From positions 186,001-250,000 of the forward strand of contig JADKAV010000002.1 of the NCBI GenBank assembly GCA_016719135.1: a stretch of 64,000 nt of DNA, written 5' to 3'. Position 1 is the stretch's first letter, and every line of letters starts with the position of its first letter. This document shows positions 50,066-58,415 of this stretch, piece after piece. The notes beneath the pieces were generated by a model. The model saw only the letters and a list, made by a program, of their open reading frames with translations, did not search any database and was not told where the DNA came from. The translations under genes and the position numbers were made by a program. Origin of the DNA: Micrococcales bacterium (GTDB taxonomy: Bacteria; Actinomycetota; Actinomycetes; S36-B12; UBA10799).

Positions 50066-51241
50066 ATGACCACCAAGCCGAAAACCCCCTTCGAACTGTT
50101 CGCCATCGACGCCTTGCTGTCAGAAGAGGAGCGCGCGATCCGCGACGTGGTGCGTTCGTTCGTCGACGCCCGGATCAGGCCTGAGATCGCAGACTGGTTC
50201 GACCGAGGCACTCTGCCGGCGCGTGAACTTGCCCGCGAACTCGGCGAACTCGGGGTGCTGGGGATGCACCTGGAGGGCTACGGCTGCGCAGGTACATCGG
50301 CGGTCGCCTACGGCCTGGCCTGTCTGGAACTGGAGGCCGGGGACTCAGGGATCCGTTCACTGGTCAGCGTCCAGGGCTCGCTGGCCATGTTCGCCATCCA
50401 CGCCTTCGGCTCCGAGGAGCACAAGCAGCAGTGGCTTCCCGGCATGGCCGCCGGCGAGAAGATCGGCTGCTTCGGGCTCACGGAGGCGGACTTCGGCTCC
50501 AACCCGTCGGGAATGCGCACCAACGCCAAGCGCGATGGTGACGACTGGGTGCTCAACGGCTCCAAGATGTGGATCACCAACGGCAACATCGCCGACGTGG
50601 CCGTGGTCTGGGCGCGCACCGATGACGGCATCCGTGGATTCGTTGTCCCCACCGACACCGCCGGGTTCGGTGCCAACGAGATCCACCAGAAGATGTCCCT
50701 GCGCGCCTCGGTCACCAGCGAGTTGGTCCTCGAGGACGTGCGACTGCCCGCGGACGCGGTGCTGCCCGGCGTCGTGGGCCTACGCGGCCCGCTGTCATGC
50801 CTGAACGAGGCGCGGTTCGGGATCGTTTTCGGGACTCTGGGCGCCGCGCGGGACAGCTTGCAAACGGCCATCGACTACAGCATCGACCGAGAACAGTTCG
50901 ACAAGCCGATCGCGGGATACCAGCTGACCCAGAAGAAGCTCGCGGACATGACCCTGGAACTGGGCAAAGGCATGCTGCTGGCCCTTCACCTGGGCCGGTT
51001 GAAGGATCAGCACGTGATCACGCCCGAGCAGGTCAGCCTCGGCAAGCTCAACAACGCCCGGGAATCGCTGGCGATCGCCCGGGAGTGCCGCTCGATCCTC
51101 GGGGGCAACGGCATCACGCTGGAATACCCGATCATCCGGCACATGAACAACCTCGAGTCCGTCTTCACCTACGAAGGCACCAACGAGATGCATACGCTTG
51201 TCGTCGGGCACGCGCTCACTGGTATCCCCGCCTACCGATGA
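50066..51241 (+). CDS. Glutaryl-CoA dehydrogenase (decarboxylating)
   Basis: FAD-dependent acyl-CoA dehydrogenase that oxidises and decarboxylates glutaryl-CoA to crotonyl-CoA. The 391-residue protein is recognisable from GDSGIRSLVSVQGSLAM, whose Arg-Ser pair binds the glutaryl carboxylate in the family. IGCFGLTEADFGSNPSGM, WITNGNIADVAVVWA and VFTYEGTNEMHTLVVG (catalytic Glu) all line up with human GCDH in order. Downstream aldehyde dehydrogenase overlaps by four bases (ATGA). Supports C5 dicarboxylate (glutarate) breakdown. Confidence 0.93.
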   Translation: MTTKPKTPFELFAIDALLSEEERAIRDVVRSFVDARIRPEIADWFDRGTLPARELARELGELGVLGMHLEGYGCAGTSAVAYGLACLELEAGDSGIRSLVSVQGSLAMFAIHAFGSEEHKQQWLPGMAAGEKIGCFGLTEADFGSNPSGMRTNAKRDGDDWVLNGSKMWITNGNIADVAVVWARTDDGIRGFVVPTDTAGFGANEIHQKMSLRASVTSELVLEDVRLPADAVLPGVVGLRGPLSCLNEARFGIVFGTLGAARDSLQTAIDYSIDREQFDKPIAGYQLTQKKLADMTLELGKGMLLALHLGRLKDQHVITPEQVSLGKLNNARESLAIARECRSILGGNGITLEYPIIRHMNNLESVFTYEGTNEMHTLVVGHALTGIPAYR

Positions 51242-52686
51242 GTCCCCGGGTGCTCACGTCGATCGTGGCCGGCCTGCCCGTGCCAGGCGCCGATCGACTG
51301 GCCGATCGCAACCCGAGCAACCTCGACGACGTCGTCTGTGAGGTGGAGTTGAGCGGCCCGGATGTGGCCCACGACGCGGTACGGGCAGCGCAGCAGGCCC
51401 TGCCTCGATGGTCGGGGACGACTCCCTGGCAACGAGCCGAGGTGCTCGACCGGGCGGGCAGTGAAGTGCTGGCACGCGCCGATGAACTCGCGGACCTCCT
51501 GGCGCGCGAGGAGGGCAAGACGCTGATCGAAGCTCGCGGCGAGGTGGTGCGGGCCGGACAGATCCTCAAGTACTACGCGGGCTCCGCTTTGCAGCCGCAC
51601 GGTCAGGCCCTGGACTCGGTGCGCCCCGGTGTCGAGGTGACGGTCACGCGTGAACCGGTCGGCGTGGTCACCGCGATCACCCCATGGAACTTCCCCATCG
51701 CCATCCCCGCCTGGAAGATCGCCCCGGCATTGGCCTACGGCAACACCGTGGTGCTCAAACCCGCCGAGTTGGTCCCCGCTTGCGCGTGGGAGTTGGTGGA
51801 CATCCTCAACCGCGCCGGACTTCCCCCGGGGGCGCTCAACCTCGTCCTGGGTCGCGGTAGCCAGGTCGGCCCGGTGCTCACCGGATCGCCGGAAGTGGAC
51901 GCGGTCACGTTCACCGGCTCGGTCGGCACCGGCCAGGCGGTGATGGCCTCCACGATGACGCGGGGAGCCAAAGCCCAATTGGAATTGGGGGGCAAGAACC
52001 CACTGGTCGTCACCGAGCACGCCGACCTGCAGGTAGCTGTCGAGTGCCTGATCCAAGGCGGATTCGGATCCACGGGGCAGCGCTGCACCGCATCGTCGAT
52101 CGCGATCGTCACCGACGCCGTGCACGACCGGTTCGTGGCAGCGGTGACGCAGCGCCTCGCGACCTGGCGGGTCGGCGATGCCCGAGCCGATGACACCGAC
52201 ATGGGCCCGGTGGTCGACTCCAGCCAGTTGGAGCAGGACCTGCGCTACCTCGAGATCGCCCGGACCCAGGGCGCCGAGGTCGTCGGTGGCGAGGTTCTCG
52301 ACCGTGCTCGCGCGGGACACTACTTGTCGCCGGCGTTGGCGGTCGGCACCACGATCACCGACACGATCAACACCGAGGAGGTCTTCGGGCCGGTGGTCTC
52401 CGTGGTCCGAGTCCCGGACTACGCCGATGCCCTCGCAGCAGCCAACGCGTCGACGATGAATCTCTCAGCCGGGATCTGCACCACCGACCTCGCGGAGTCC
52501 AGCCATTTCAAACGCCACAGTTCGGCGGGCATGGTCATGGTCAATCTGCCCACCGCCGGAGTGGACTTCCACGTGCCGTTCGGGGGCCGCGGGGCCAGCA
52601 GTTACGGACCCCGGGAGCAGGGCACCGGCGCGATCGAGTTCTTCACCACCACCAAAACCGCCTACACCTCGCCAGGAGCCCCATAA
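51238..52686 (+). CDS. Aldehyde dehydrogenase, (glutarate/2-oxoglutarate-type) semialdehyde dehydrogenase
   Basis: A 482-residue NAD(P)-dependent ALDH. It contains ITPWNFPIAIPAWKIAPALA and the catalytic Glu in AKAQLELGGKNP. The catalytic Cys is in GFGSTGQRCTASS, the RCTASS form typical of C5-semialdehyde dehydrogenases such as 2-oxoglutaric semialdehyde dehydrogenase. EEVFGPVVSVVRV and PFGGRGASSYGPREQG follow. In this operon it should oxidise glutarate semialdehyde to glutarate; it might also oxidise the (gamma-glutamyl) aminoaldehyde. It overlaps the previous gene and abuts the next. Confidence 0.9.
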   Translation: MSPRVLTSIVAGLPVPGADRLADRNPSNLDDVVCEVELSGPDVAHDAVRAAQQALPRWSGTTPWQRAEVLDRAGSEVLARADELADLLAREEGKTLIEARGEVVRAGQILKYYAGSALQPHGQALDSVRPGVEVTVTREPVGVVTAITPWNFPIAIPAWKIAPALAYGNTVVLKPAELVPACAWELVDILNRAGLPPGALNLVLGRGSQVGPVLTGSPEVDAVTFTGSVGTGQAVMASTMTRGAKAQLELGGKNPLVVTEHADLQVAVECLIQGGFGSTGQRCTASSIAIVTDAVHDRFVAAVTQRLATWRVGDARADDTDMGPVVDSSQLEQDLRYLEIARTQGAEVVGGEVLDRARAGHYLSPALAVGTTITDTINTEEVFGPVVSVVRVPDYADALAAANASTMNLSAGICTTDLAESSHFKRHSSAGMVMVNLPTAGVDFHVPFGGRGASSYGPREQGTGAIEFFTTTKTAYTSPGAP

Positions 52687-54057
52687 ATGTCAACCACCAG
52701 CACGGTCAGTCCGGGAATCACCGCCACCTACAACGGACTGCCCCAGCAACGCCGGCTCGTCACGTCCGTCCCCGGGCCGCGCTCGGAGCAGATGCAGGCG
52801 CTCAAGGCAGAGCACGTGTCCGCCGGGGTCGGCGTTGCGTTGCCGGTGTTCATCGCCAAAGCCGGTGGCGGGGTCCTGATCGACGTCGATGGCAACTCCC
52901 TGATCGACATGGGGTCGGGAATCGCAGTGACCACCGTGGGAAACGCGAATCCCGACGTGACCCAGGCAGTCCAGGATCAAGTCGCCGCGTTCACCCACAC
53001 CTGCTTCATGGTCACCCCCTACCAGGGATACGTCGACGTGTGCCGAACCCTCAACGAGCTCACACCCGGGGATCATCCCAAACGCTCCGCCTTGTTCAGT
53101 TCCGGTGCCGAGGCCATCGAGAACGCCGTGAAGATCGCGCGGGCCTATACGAAGCGAACGGCAGTGGTGGTCGTAGAGCACGGTTACCACGGGCGCACCA
53201 ACTTGACGATGGCCATGACCGCCAAGAACATGCCCTACAAGCAGTCCTTCGGGCCGTTCGCGCCTGAGGTCTACCGCGTGCCGGTGAGTTACCCCTTCCG
53301 CGACCGGGGATTGACCGGACCAGAAGTCGCTGAGATCGCCACCTCACGCATCGACAAGGAGATCGGCGCGGGCAATGTCGCCGCCATCATCATGGAACCG
53401 ATCCTGGGCGAGGGTGGGTTCGTGGTGCCAGGTGCTGGCTACGCGACCGCCATGGCCCAGTACGCCCGCGCCAACCACATCCTGTTCATCGCCGACGAGA
53501 TTCAATCCGGGTTCTGCCGCACCGGGGACTGGTTCGCCAGCGCACATGAGGGTGTCATCCCGGACCTCATCACGACCGCGAAGGGAATCGCAGGCGGGCT
53601 GCCACTGTCGGCGGTGACCGGTCGCGCGGAGGTGATGGATGCCGTGCATGCCGGAGGCCTCGGCGGCACGTACGCGGGCAGTCCGGCGGCGTGCGCGGCC
53701 GCCCTGGCCTCGATCGGATGGATGGCAGCCAACGACGCCAATAGCCTCGCGCGCGAGATCGGGGACGCCATGCGCGCGCGCCTGGCAGACATGGCCACGC
53801 GGTATCCGGCCATCGGCGACATCCGCGGGCGGGGCGCCATGATGGCCATCGAACTGATCGTTCCGGGGACAACGCGCCCCGATGCCGACCTCGTCGGCGC
53901 CCTGAACCGCTACTGCCACGCCCATGGGGTCGTCACGCTGACTGCGGGCACCTACGGCAACGTCTTCCGGTTCCTCCCGCCGCTGACCATGCCCTTGCCG
54001 CTGCTGCACGAGGCATTCGATGTGCTTGAACAGGCGTTTGCGGCCAACACGCCGTAG
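52687..54057 (+). CDS. Omega-aminotransferase (GABA/5-aminovalerate type)
   Basis: Class III PLP aminotransferase, 456 residues. It contains SGSGIAVTTVGNANPDV, SSGAEAIENAVKIARAYT, HGYHGRTNLTMAMTA, the PLP-phosphate/Asp motif LFIADEIQSGFCRTG, and the Schiff-base Lys in DLITTAKGIAGGLPLSAV. This is the GabT/DavT layout. Beside glutaryl-CoA dehydrogenase, the natural reaction is 5-aminovalerate plus 2-oxoglutarate to glutarate semialdehyde; GABA is also likely. ATG begins directly after the ALDH stop. Confidence 0.92.
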   Translation: MSTTSTVSPGITATYNGLPQQRRLVTSVPGPRSEQMQALKAEHVSAGVGVALPVFIAKAGGGVLIDVDGNSLIDMGSGIAVTTVGNANPDVTQAVQDQVAAFTHTCFMVTPYQGYVDVCRTLNELTPGDHPKRSALFSSGAEAIENAVKIARAYTKRTAVVVVEHGYHGRTNLTMAMTAKNMPYKQSFGPFAPEVYRVPVSYPFRDRGLTGPEVAEIATSRIDKEIGAGNVAAIIMEPILGEGGFVVPGAGYATAMAQYARANHILFIADEIQSGFCRTGDWFASAHEGVIPDLITTAKGIAGGLPLSAVTGRAEVMDAVHAGGLGGTYAGSPAACAAALASIGWMAANDANSLAREIGDAMRARLADMATRYPAIGDIRGRGAMMAIELIVPGTTRPDADLVGALNRYCHAHGVVTLTAGTYGNVFRFLPPLTMPLPLLHEAFDVLEQAFAANTP

Positions 54058-54278
54058 GGCTGCCGCACATGAGCCGCACGCAGCAGTGCACCACCTGCAG
54101 CGGTTCTGGCGCAGATCACTTGGGCGCCCAAATGTCATCTGCCGAGATCATCGGGCGAGCATCAGCTGCACACGTAGGAAGACTTCGGCGCGCGGCCAGG
54201 ATCACCGCCGAGCGGTGGACACCGCGCCCGGCCGTGTCGCACCCGGCTGCGCCCGCCTGACCGCAGCATTCTTGGAAC

Positions 54279-54950
54279 ATGCGCACCGAGGCCAGGTACC
54301 AGGCCTACCGCCGCCTGGCCCGATATCCGCTGTTCCTGGCGGGCCTTCTGTTCCTCGTGGGCTTCACCCTGGCCTTCGACCCCCACCTCGACACGATCGA
54401 CAAACACCACCATGTGGGCCGTTACCTGACCCTGTTCGCCTGGGCGGTCTTCCTGGCCGACTACCTGATCTCGCTGGCCTTGGCGCCTGACCGGCCGCAG
54501 TACATCAAGACCCACGTCCTGCAGGCCGTGGGTGTGCTCTTCCCGCCTTTGCGGATTCTGCTGATCTTCCACGTCACGTACGTGGTCGTGAGCAAGTCGC
54601 GCGATCGCTTCGGAGCAAGGGTTCGGGAGTACCTGCTGTACACCTCGACGCTGGTGATCCTGGTGGCGAGCATGGCGGTCACCATCGCCGAACGCAATGC
54701 TCCGGGTGCCCGGATCGTGAGCTACGGCGATGCGCTGTGGTGGTCGGCCGAGACCATCTCCACGGTGGGCTATGGCGACATGTACCCGGTGACGGTCCTC
54801 GGCCGGATCATCGCGGTCGTGCTGATGATCAACGGTTTCGTGATTTTGTCAGTACTCACTGCGACAGTGGCTCAGAAGTTCGTGAGCGCCCAGCAGAACG
54901 CGGCCGCTGACGGACCACAGCCCGATCCCCTTCCGGAACCGGAGGTATGA
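54279..54950 (+). CDS. Two-pore-helix-type potassium channel (Ion_trans_2)
   Basis: A 223-residue channel protein with several hydrophobic segments and, at about residues 150-175, the pore motif WWSAETISTVGYGDMYPVT with the K+ selectivity signature TVGYGD, followed by the pore-lining helix LGRIIAVVLMINGFVILSV. It resembles voltage-gated-type single-subunit bacterial K+ channels, with preceding helices and an Arg-containing HTHV-LRILLIFH segment. Stop is adjacent to the DUF3263 start, so the two may be co-transcribed. The intergenic stretch 54058-54278 shows no gene. Confidence 0.88.
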   Translation: MRTEARYQAYRRLARYPLFLAGLLFLVGFTLAFDPHLDTIDKHHHVGRYLTLFAWAVFLADYLISLALAPDRPQYIKTHVLQAVGVLFPPLRILLIFHVTYVVVSKSRDRFGARVREYLLYTSTLVILVASMAVTIAERNAPGARIVSYGDALWWSAETISTVGYGDMYPVTVLGRIIAVVLMINGFVILSVLTATVAQKFVSAQQNAAADGPQPDPLPEPEV

Positions 54951-55190
54951 ATGAGCCAGCTCACCGACCGCGACCGCGCGATCCTGGAGTTCGAGAAGCA
55001 CTGGTGGCGTTTCGAGGGCGCCAAGCAGCAGGCCATCCGCGAGCAGCTGCAGCTTTCGCCGACCCGCTACTACCAGGTTCTCAACGACCTGGTCGACGAT
55101 CCCGCGGCGTTACTCGCCGAGCCGGTGGTCGTCAGGCGGTTACAGCGCCAGCGGCAGTCCCGGCGGAAGGCCGTTTCCGAGCACGTCTGA
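54951..55190 (+). CDS. DUF3263 protein
   Basis: A 79-residue actinobacterial DUF3263 protein with the hallmark LTDRDRAILEFEKHWWRFEG, then AKQQAIREQL and LSPTRYYQVLNDLVDDP, which looks like a small HTH-type fold (the RYYQVLN helix). Function unknown. In other actinobacteria the gene is usually next to a LytR C-terminal-type gene; here it follows the K+ channel with ATG directly after the stop. Its 3' end overlaps the convergent HETSH-protein gene by 59 bases. Confidence 0.93.
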   Translation: MSQLTDRDRAILEFEKHWWRFEGAKQQAIREQLQLSPTRYYQVLNDLVDDPAALLAEPVVVRRLQRQRQSRRKAVSEHV

Positions 55191-55572
55191 GCCGGCGTAC
55201 CGGGTTCTGGGCGTAGCCGCCTGCCGCGAGTCCGGCCCGCCGCTCGAACACGTTGCGCGACCACCAGTCGCCGGTGCGCAACAGCGAATACCCGGCTGCC
55301 AGCCCGTAGGCGGGCCAGAACAGCGCACCGAGCAGGGCGTACTGACGCATGTGCGACGTCTCATGCTCCCAGACCGCAGCCGGCACCGGCTGCCTGCTGA
55401 TCACGACGCAGCCGATGGTGAAAGCCCCTGCGTCAGGGAATCGCCAGCGATATCCGGTGGCCTCCCAGTACCCGTCGCGGGACGTGATCGGGCAACCGGC
55501 GACGCGGGCGGCCAGCAAGCCGGTCGCAGTGGTCAGGTTCACCGCGTTGAGCGCAACCACGGGATTCACCAC
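55132..55572 (-). CDS. Hypothetical protein with HExxH zincin-like motif
   Basis: A 146-residue protein. It has the sequence WEHETSHMRQYALLG, in which HETSH is an HExxH metal-binding pattern, followed by hydrophobic helices (GALFWPAYGLAAGYSLL). An early hydrophobic stretch AVNLTTATGLLAARVAG is a possible anchor or signal. The tail VRRLRRARKRPSAGTAAG is basic. I do not recognise a named family; similar actinobacterial conserved proteins share the HETSHxxQY pattern. GTG start. It overlaps the end of DUF3263. Confidence 0.6.
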   Translation of the reverse strand: MVNPVVALNAVNLTTATGLLAARVAGCPITSRDGYWEATGYRWRFPDAGAFTIGCVVISRQPVPAAVWEHETSHMRQYALLGALFWPAYGLAAGYSLLRTGDWWSRNVFERRAGLAAGGYAQNPVRRLRRARKRPSAGTAAGAVTA

Positions 55573-55591
55573 GGGCCGACCTTCGATTCCT

Positions 55592-56536
55592 TCAGGTCCA
55601 CTTGTCCACCGGTGCGGTCACCAGCGGCGGCCTTTCGACGTCGGCCAGTGCGTGCCAGGTCCCGACGAAATCGTGGCCGACCCGGTCGAACTGGGCCATC
55701 GCCTGCCCGACCGAACGCGAACTGTGCAGATGCGGGTCGAGCCGGCGCAGCGCGGTCTGCAGGATCTGCGCGGCCATCCGGCCCAGTTTGCGCTCGTCGT
55801 GGTGGCGATGCAGGCGCACGCCGAGGTCCACTTGGGCGATGGCATCGATCCCAAGCATTTCGGCGGTGTCCACCAGCATCGCGAATTCCACCCCGTAGCC
55901 GACGGGGAAGCGCAGTTGCTCGAGCAGACTGCGCCGGGCCGCGTACTCGCCGGCCAGCGGTTGGATGACCCCGGCCAGTTGCGGCCAGTACAGGTTGAGC
56001 AGCGGACGCGCGACCAGCTCCGTGACCCGTCCGCCACCGGCTGGGACCGTGGACTCGCCCTCCACCAGCGGCCGTTCGTACACCGCCTTCACCAGATGCA
56101 CCGAACTGTCGGTGAGCACGGGGCCGAGTAAGCCGGTCACGTAATGCGTGTCGAACGACCGCAGGTCCGCGTCGATGAAGACGATCAGGTCGGCATCTGT
56201 CGCGGCCAGCGCCCGCCACATCGCCTCGCCTTTCCCGCGCAGTGGCGGCAGTCCGGGGAAGACCCCGTCCAGTGGCACGACCCGCGCACCGTTGGCCGCG
56301 GCCACTTCGGCGGTCGCATCCGTGGATCCGGAGTCGAGCACCACCAAGTCGTCGACCAGCGAGCCGTACAACTCGTCGTGGATGGTTTTGACGATCTGCC
56401 CCACGGTCTCGGCCTCGTTGAGTGCCGGCAGAATCACCGCGACGCTCTGCTGCTTGACCGGCAGCAGGTCCTCGACACGCCAGTCATCGGCGGTGGAGGT
56501 GCGGTTGTGCAGCCAGGTCTCAACGTGTTCGCTCAC
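55592..56536 (-). CDS. gpgS: Glucosyl-3-phosphoglycerate synthase
   Basis: GpgS transfers glucose from UDP-glucose or ADP-glucose to 3-phosphoglycerate, the first step toward methylglucose lipopolysaccharides and glucosylglycerate. The 314-residue GT-A protein has VAVILPALNEAETVGQIV at the nucleotide-sugar end, VVLDSGSTDATAEVAA, FPGLPPLRGKGEAMWRAL, the metal-binding DADLRSFDTHYVTGLLGP and RFPVGYGVEFAMLVDTAE. The GTG start has GGGGGG upstream. It lies divergently from thrC with the riboswitch between them. Confidence 0.93.
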   Translation of the reverse strand: MSEHVETWLHNRTSTADDWRVEDLLPVKQQSVAVILPALNEAETVGQIVKTIHDELYGSLVDDLVVLDSGSTDATAEVAAANGARVVPLDGVFPGLPPLRGKGEAMWRALAATDADLIVFIDADLRSFDTHYVTGLLGPVLTDSSVHLVKAVYERPLVEGESTVPAGGGRVTELVARPLLNLYWPQLAGVIQPLAGEYAARRSLLEQLRFPVGYGVEFAMLVDTAEMLGIDAIAQVDLGVRLHRHHDERKLGRMAAQILQTALRRLDPHLHSSRSVGQAMAQFDRVGHDFVGTWHALADVERPPLVTAPVDKWT

Positions 56537-56595
56537 ATGCCCCCCAGGACACCTCGGGTACAGTCGGGTGCGACCAGCGTGTCACAATTCCATAG

Positions 56596-56705
56596 ACCTC
56601 ATCCAGAGGGGCAGAGGGACCGGCCCGTCGAAGCCCCGGCAACCTACCGCGAAACTGCGGGAACGGTGCCAACTCCGGCCGCGTCAGCGGGAAGATGTGA
56701 AGGAT
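56596..56705 (+). ncRNA. SAM-I (S-box) riboswitch upstream of thrC
   Basis: The leader contains the S-box conserved blocks in order: CTCATCCAGAG, GGCAGAGGGACCGGCCC, GAAGCCCCGGCAACC, CGGTGCCAACTCC, GGGAAGATGTG. The P1 pairing CTCATC/GATGTGAAG closes the structure just before the thrC ribosome-binding site (AAGGATT), so SAM binding could hide the start region and lower translation. Placement before threonine synthase is uncommon but sensible, since homoserine-derived carbon is shared with methionine. Confidence 0.85.
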
Positions 56706-56709
56706 TGCC

Positions 56710-57945
56710 ATGACGATCGACCTCGGTAACGCAGTCGGACTCACCTGTCGGGAATGTTCGGCGACCTACGACCTCGGCGCCGCCTACGCCTGCATCGAAT
56801 GCTTCGGACCGCTGGAGGTCGCCTACGACTTCGGCACTATCACGCGGGCAGACATCGAAAGTGGCCCCAGTTCTCTATGGCGCTACCGGGCGCTGCTCCC
56901 GGTGCGTCCCACTGCCGCCGACGAACCCAACCTGGCGCCGGGCTGGACCCGGCTGCACAAGGCCGACAACCTCGCCGCCGAACTCGGTATGCGCACCCTG
57001 TGGGTCAAGGACGACTCGGGCAACCCCACTCACTCGTTCAAGGACCGAGTCGTGGCAGTGGCGCAGTCCGCGGCCCGGGCCTTGGGCCTGACAACGCTGG
57101 CGTGCGCCTCGACGGGCAACCTGGCGCATGCGGTGGCTGCTGCGGCGGCCTGCGGAGGCCAGGACTCAGTGGTGGTCATCCCCCACGATCTGGAGGCGGG
57201 CAAGACCATCACCACCGCGACCTACGGCGGAATCCTGTTGGCGGTGGAGGGCAACTACGACGACGTCAACCGGCTGTGCTCGGAGATCATCGGCGAGGAC
57301 TTCTCCCAGACGTGGGGATTCGTGAACGTCAACATCCGGCCGTACTACGCCGAGGGCTCCAAGTCGGTGGGGTACGAGATCGCCGAGCAGCTCGGCTGGC
57401 GCACGCCCGCCCAGGTCGTCGCACCGGTTGCCTCCGGATCCTTGCTCACCAAGGTCGACAAGGCCTGGCGTGAGATGGCCGATCTCGGCTTGATCGAGCA
57501 GTCCGAATACACCGTCTTCGGCGCCCAGGCCACCGGCTGTTCACCGGTCGCGCAGGCCTTCGACGCCGGCTGGGACGTCGTGAAGCCGGTCAAACCCGAC
57601 ACGATCGCGAAGTCGCTGGCGATCGGCAACCCGGCCGACGGCCCGTACGCCCTGGATGTGGTCCGGCGCACCGGGGGGTCGATCGCAGCCGTCAGCGACG
57701 ACGATGTGGTCGACGGCATCCGACTGCTGGCCCGCACGGAGGGCATCTTCGCCGAGACCGCCGGAGGCGTCGTGGTCGCCAATCTGCGTCAGATGATCAA
57801 GGACGGTGCGCTTGATCCGGAGGCCGAGACCGTCATTCTGAACACCGGGGACGGGCTCAAGACCCTCGACGCGGTGATGGGTTTTGCGAAACCGACGGCC
57901 ACCATCCGGCCCGACGTCGACGAGGTCCGGGCGGCCATTTCCTGA
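56710..57945 (+). CDS. thrC: Threonine synthase
   Basis: ThrC converts O-phospho-L-homoserine to L-threonine with PLP. The 411-residue protein has the N-terminal zinc-finger-like CRECSATYDLGAAYACIEC, the PLP Lys in SGNPTHSFKDRVVAVA, the glycine-rich phosphate region ACASTGNLAHAVAAAAACGG, and NVNIRPYYAEGSKSVGYEIA. This is the short actinobacterial/archaeal ThrC layout. Translation may be controlled by the S-box directly upstream. ATG follows the riboswitch P1 by about six bases. Confidence 0.94.
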   Translation: MTIDLGNAVGLTCRECSATYDLGAAYACIECFGPLEVAYDFGTITRADIESGPSSLWRYRALLPVRPTAADEPNLAPGWTRLHKADNLAAELGMRTLWVKDDSGNPTHSFKDRVVAVAQSAARALGLTTLACASTGNLAHAVAAAAACGGQDSVVVIPHDLEAGKTITTATYGGILLAVEGNYDDVNRLCSEIIGEDFSQTWGFVNVNIRPYYAEGSKSVGYEIAEQLGWRTPAQVVAPVASGSLLTKVDKAWREMADLGLIEQSEYTVFGAQATGCSPVAQAFDAGWDVVKPVKPDTIAKSLAIGNPADGPYALDVVRRTGGSIAAVSDDDVVDGIRLLARTEGIFAETAGGVVVANLRQMIKDGALDPEAETVILNTGDGLKTLDAVMGFAKPTATIRPDVDEVRAAIS

Positions 57946-58081
57946 AGCCCTGTGCGGCTCTTACGGCGGGTCTGTGGACAAGTCCGGCCCACACCTGCGT
58001 AGACTGGTGGCGATCACATCGTGATCCCGCGCGGCCGACAGTCGCACGGAATTCAGAAACACAGCAAGGACAACACAACAC

Positions 58082-58294
58082 ATGAGCAGTGTCAGCGGAA
58101 CCGTTAAGTGGTTCAACGCCGAGAAGGGCTACGGCTTCCTCTCCCTGGACGACCAAGAAGGCGATGTCTTCGTGCACTGGAGCGCTATCCAGTCCGACGG
58201 CTACAAGTCGCTTCAGGAAGGTCAGCGAGTCGAGTTCACCATCGTGCAAGGACCGAAGGGCGCGCAGGCGGACACCGTCGTGCCGTTGTCCTAA
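58082..58294 (+). CDS. Cold-shock protein
   Basis: A 70-residue single-stranded nucleic-acid-binding beta-barrel. It contains SGTVKWFNAEKGYGFLSL with RNP1 KGYGF and DVFVHWSAIQ with RNP2 VFVH, both complete. A 136-bp leader upstream includes GATCACATCGTGATC at 58012-58026. A perfect 13-bp hairpin terminates it. CspA-type; exact paralogue role cannot be assigned. Confidence 0.95.
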   Translation: MSSVSGTVKWFNAEKGYGFLSLDDQEGDVFVHWSAIQSDGYKSLQEGQRVEFTIVQGPKGAQADTVVPLS

Positions 58295-58307
58295 CACGAG
58301 ACCTCCA

Positions 58308-58341
58308 CGAAGGCCCGGGTGAGCGATCACCCGGGCCTTCG
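58308..58341 (+). terminator. Rho-independent-type terminator after cold-shock gene
   Basis: Perfect 13-bp stem CGAAGGCCCGGGT/ACCCGGGCCTTCG with an 8-nt loop, 14 bases after the stop codon. Confidence 0.85.
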
Positions 58342-58415
58342 TGCGTCATGGGCCAGCCTTGCCCGACCCGTGCGGCGCGTGTGCCGAGGTCCGAGCATGG
58401 CCGTATCCTGAAGAC

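Noticed and set aside
54069..54260. 63-residue plus frame between aminotransferase and K+ channel
   Set aside because: CxxC start looked zinc-like, but there is no ribosome-binding site and no second knuckle; composition is generic.
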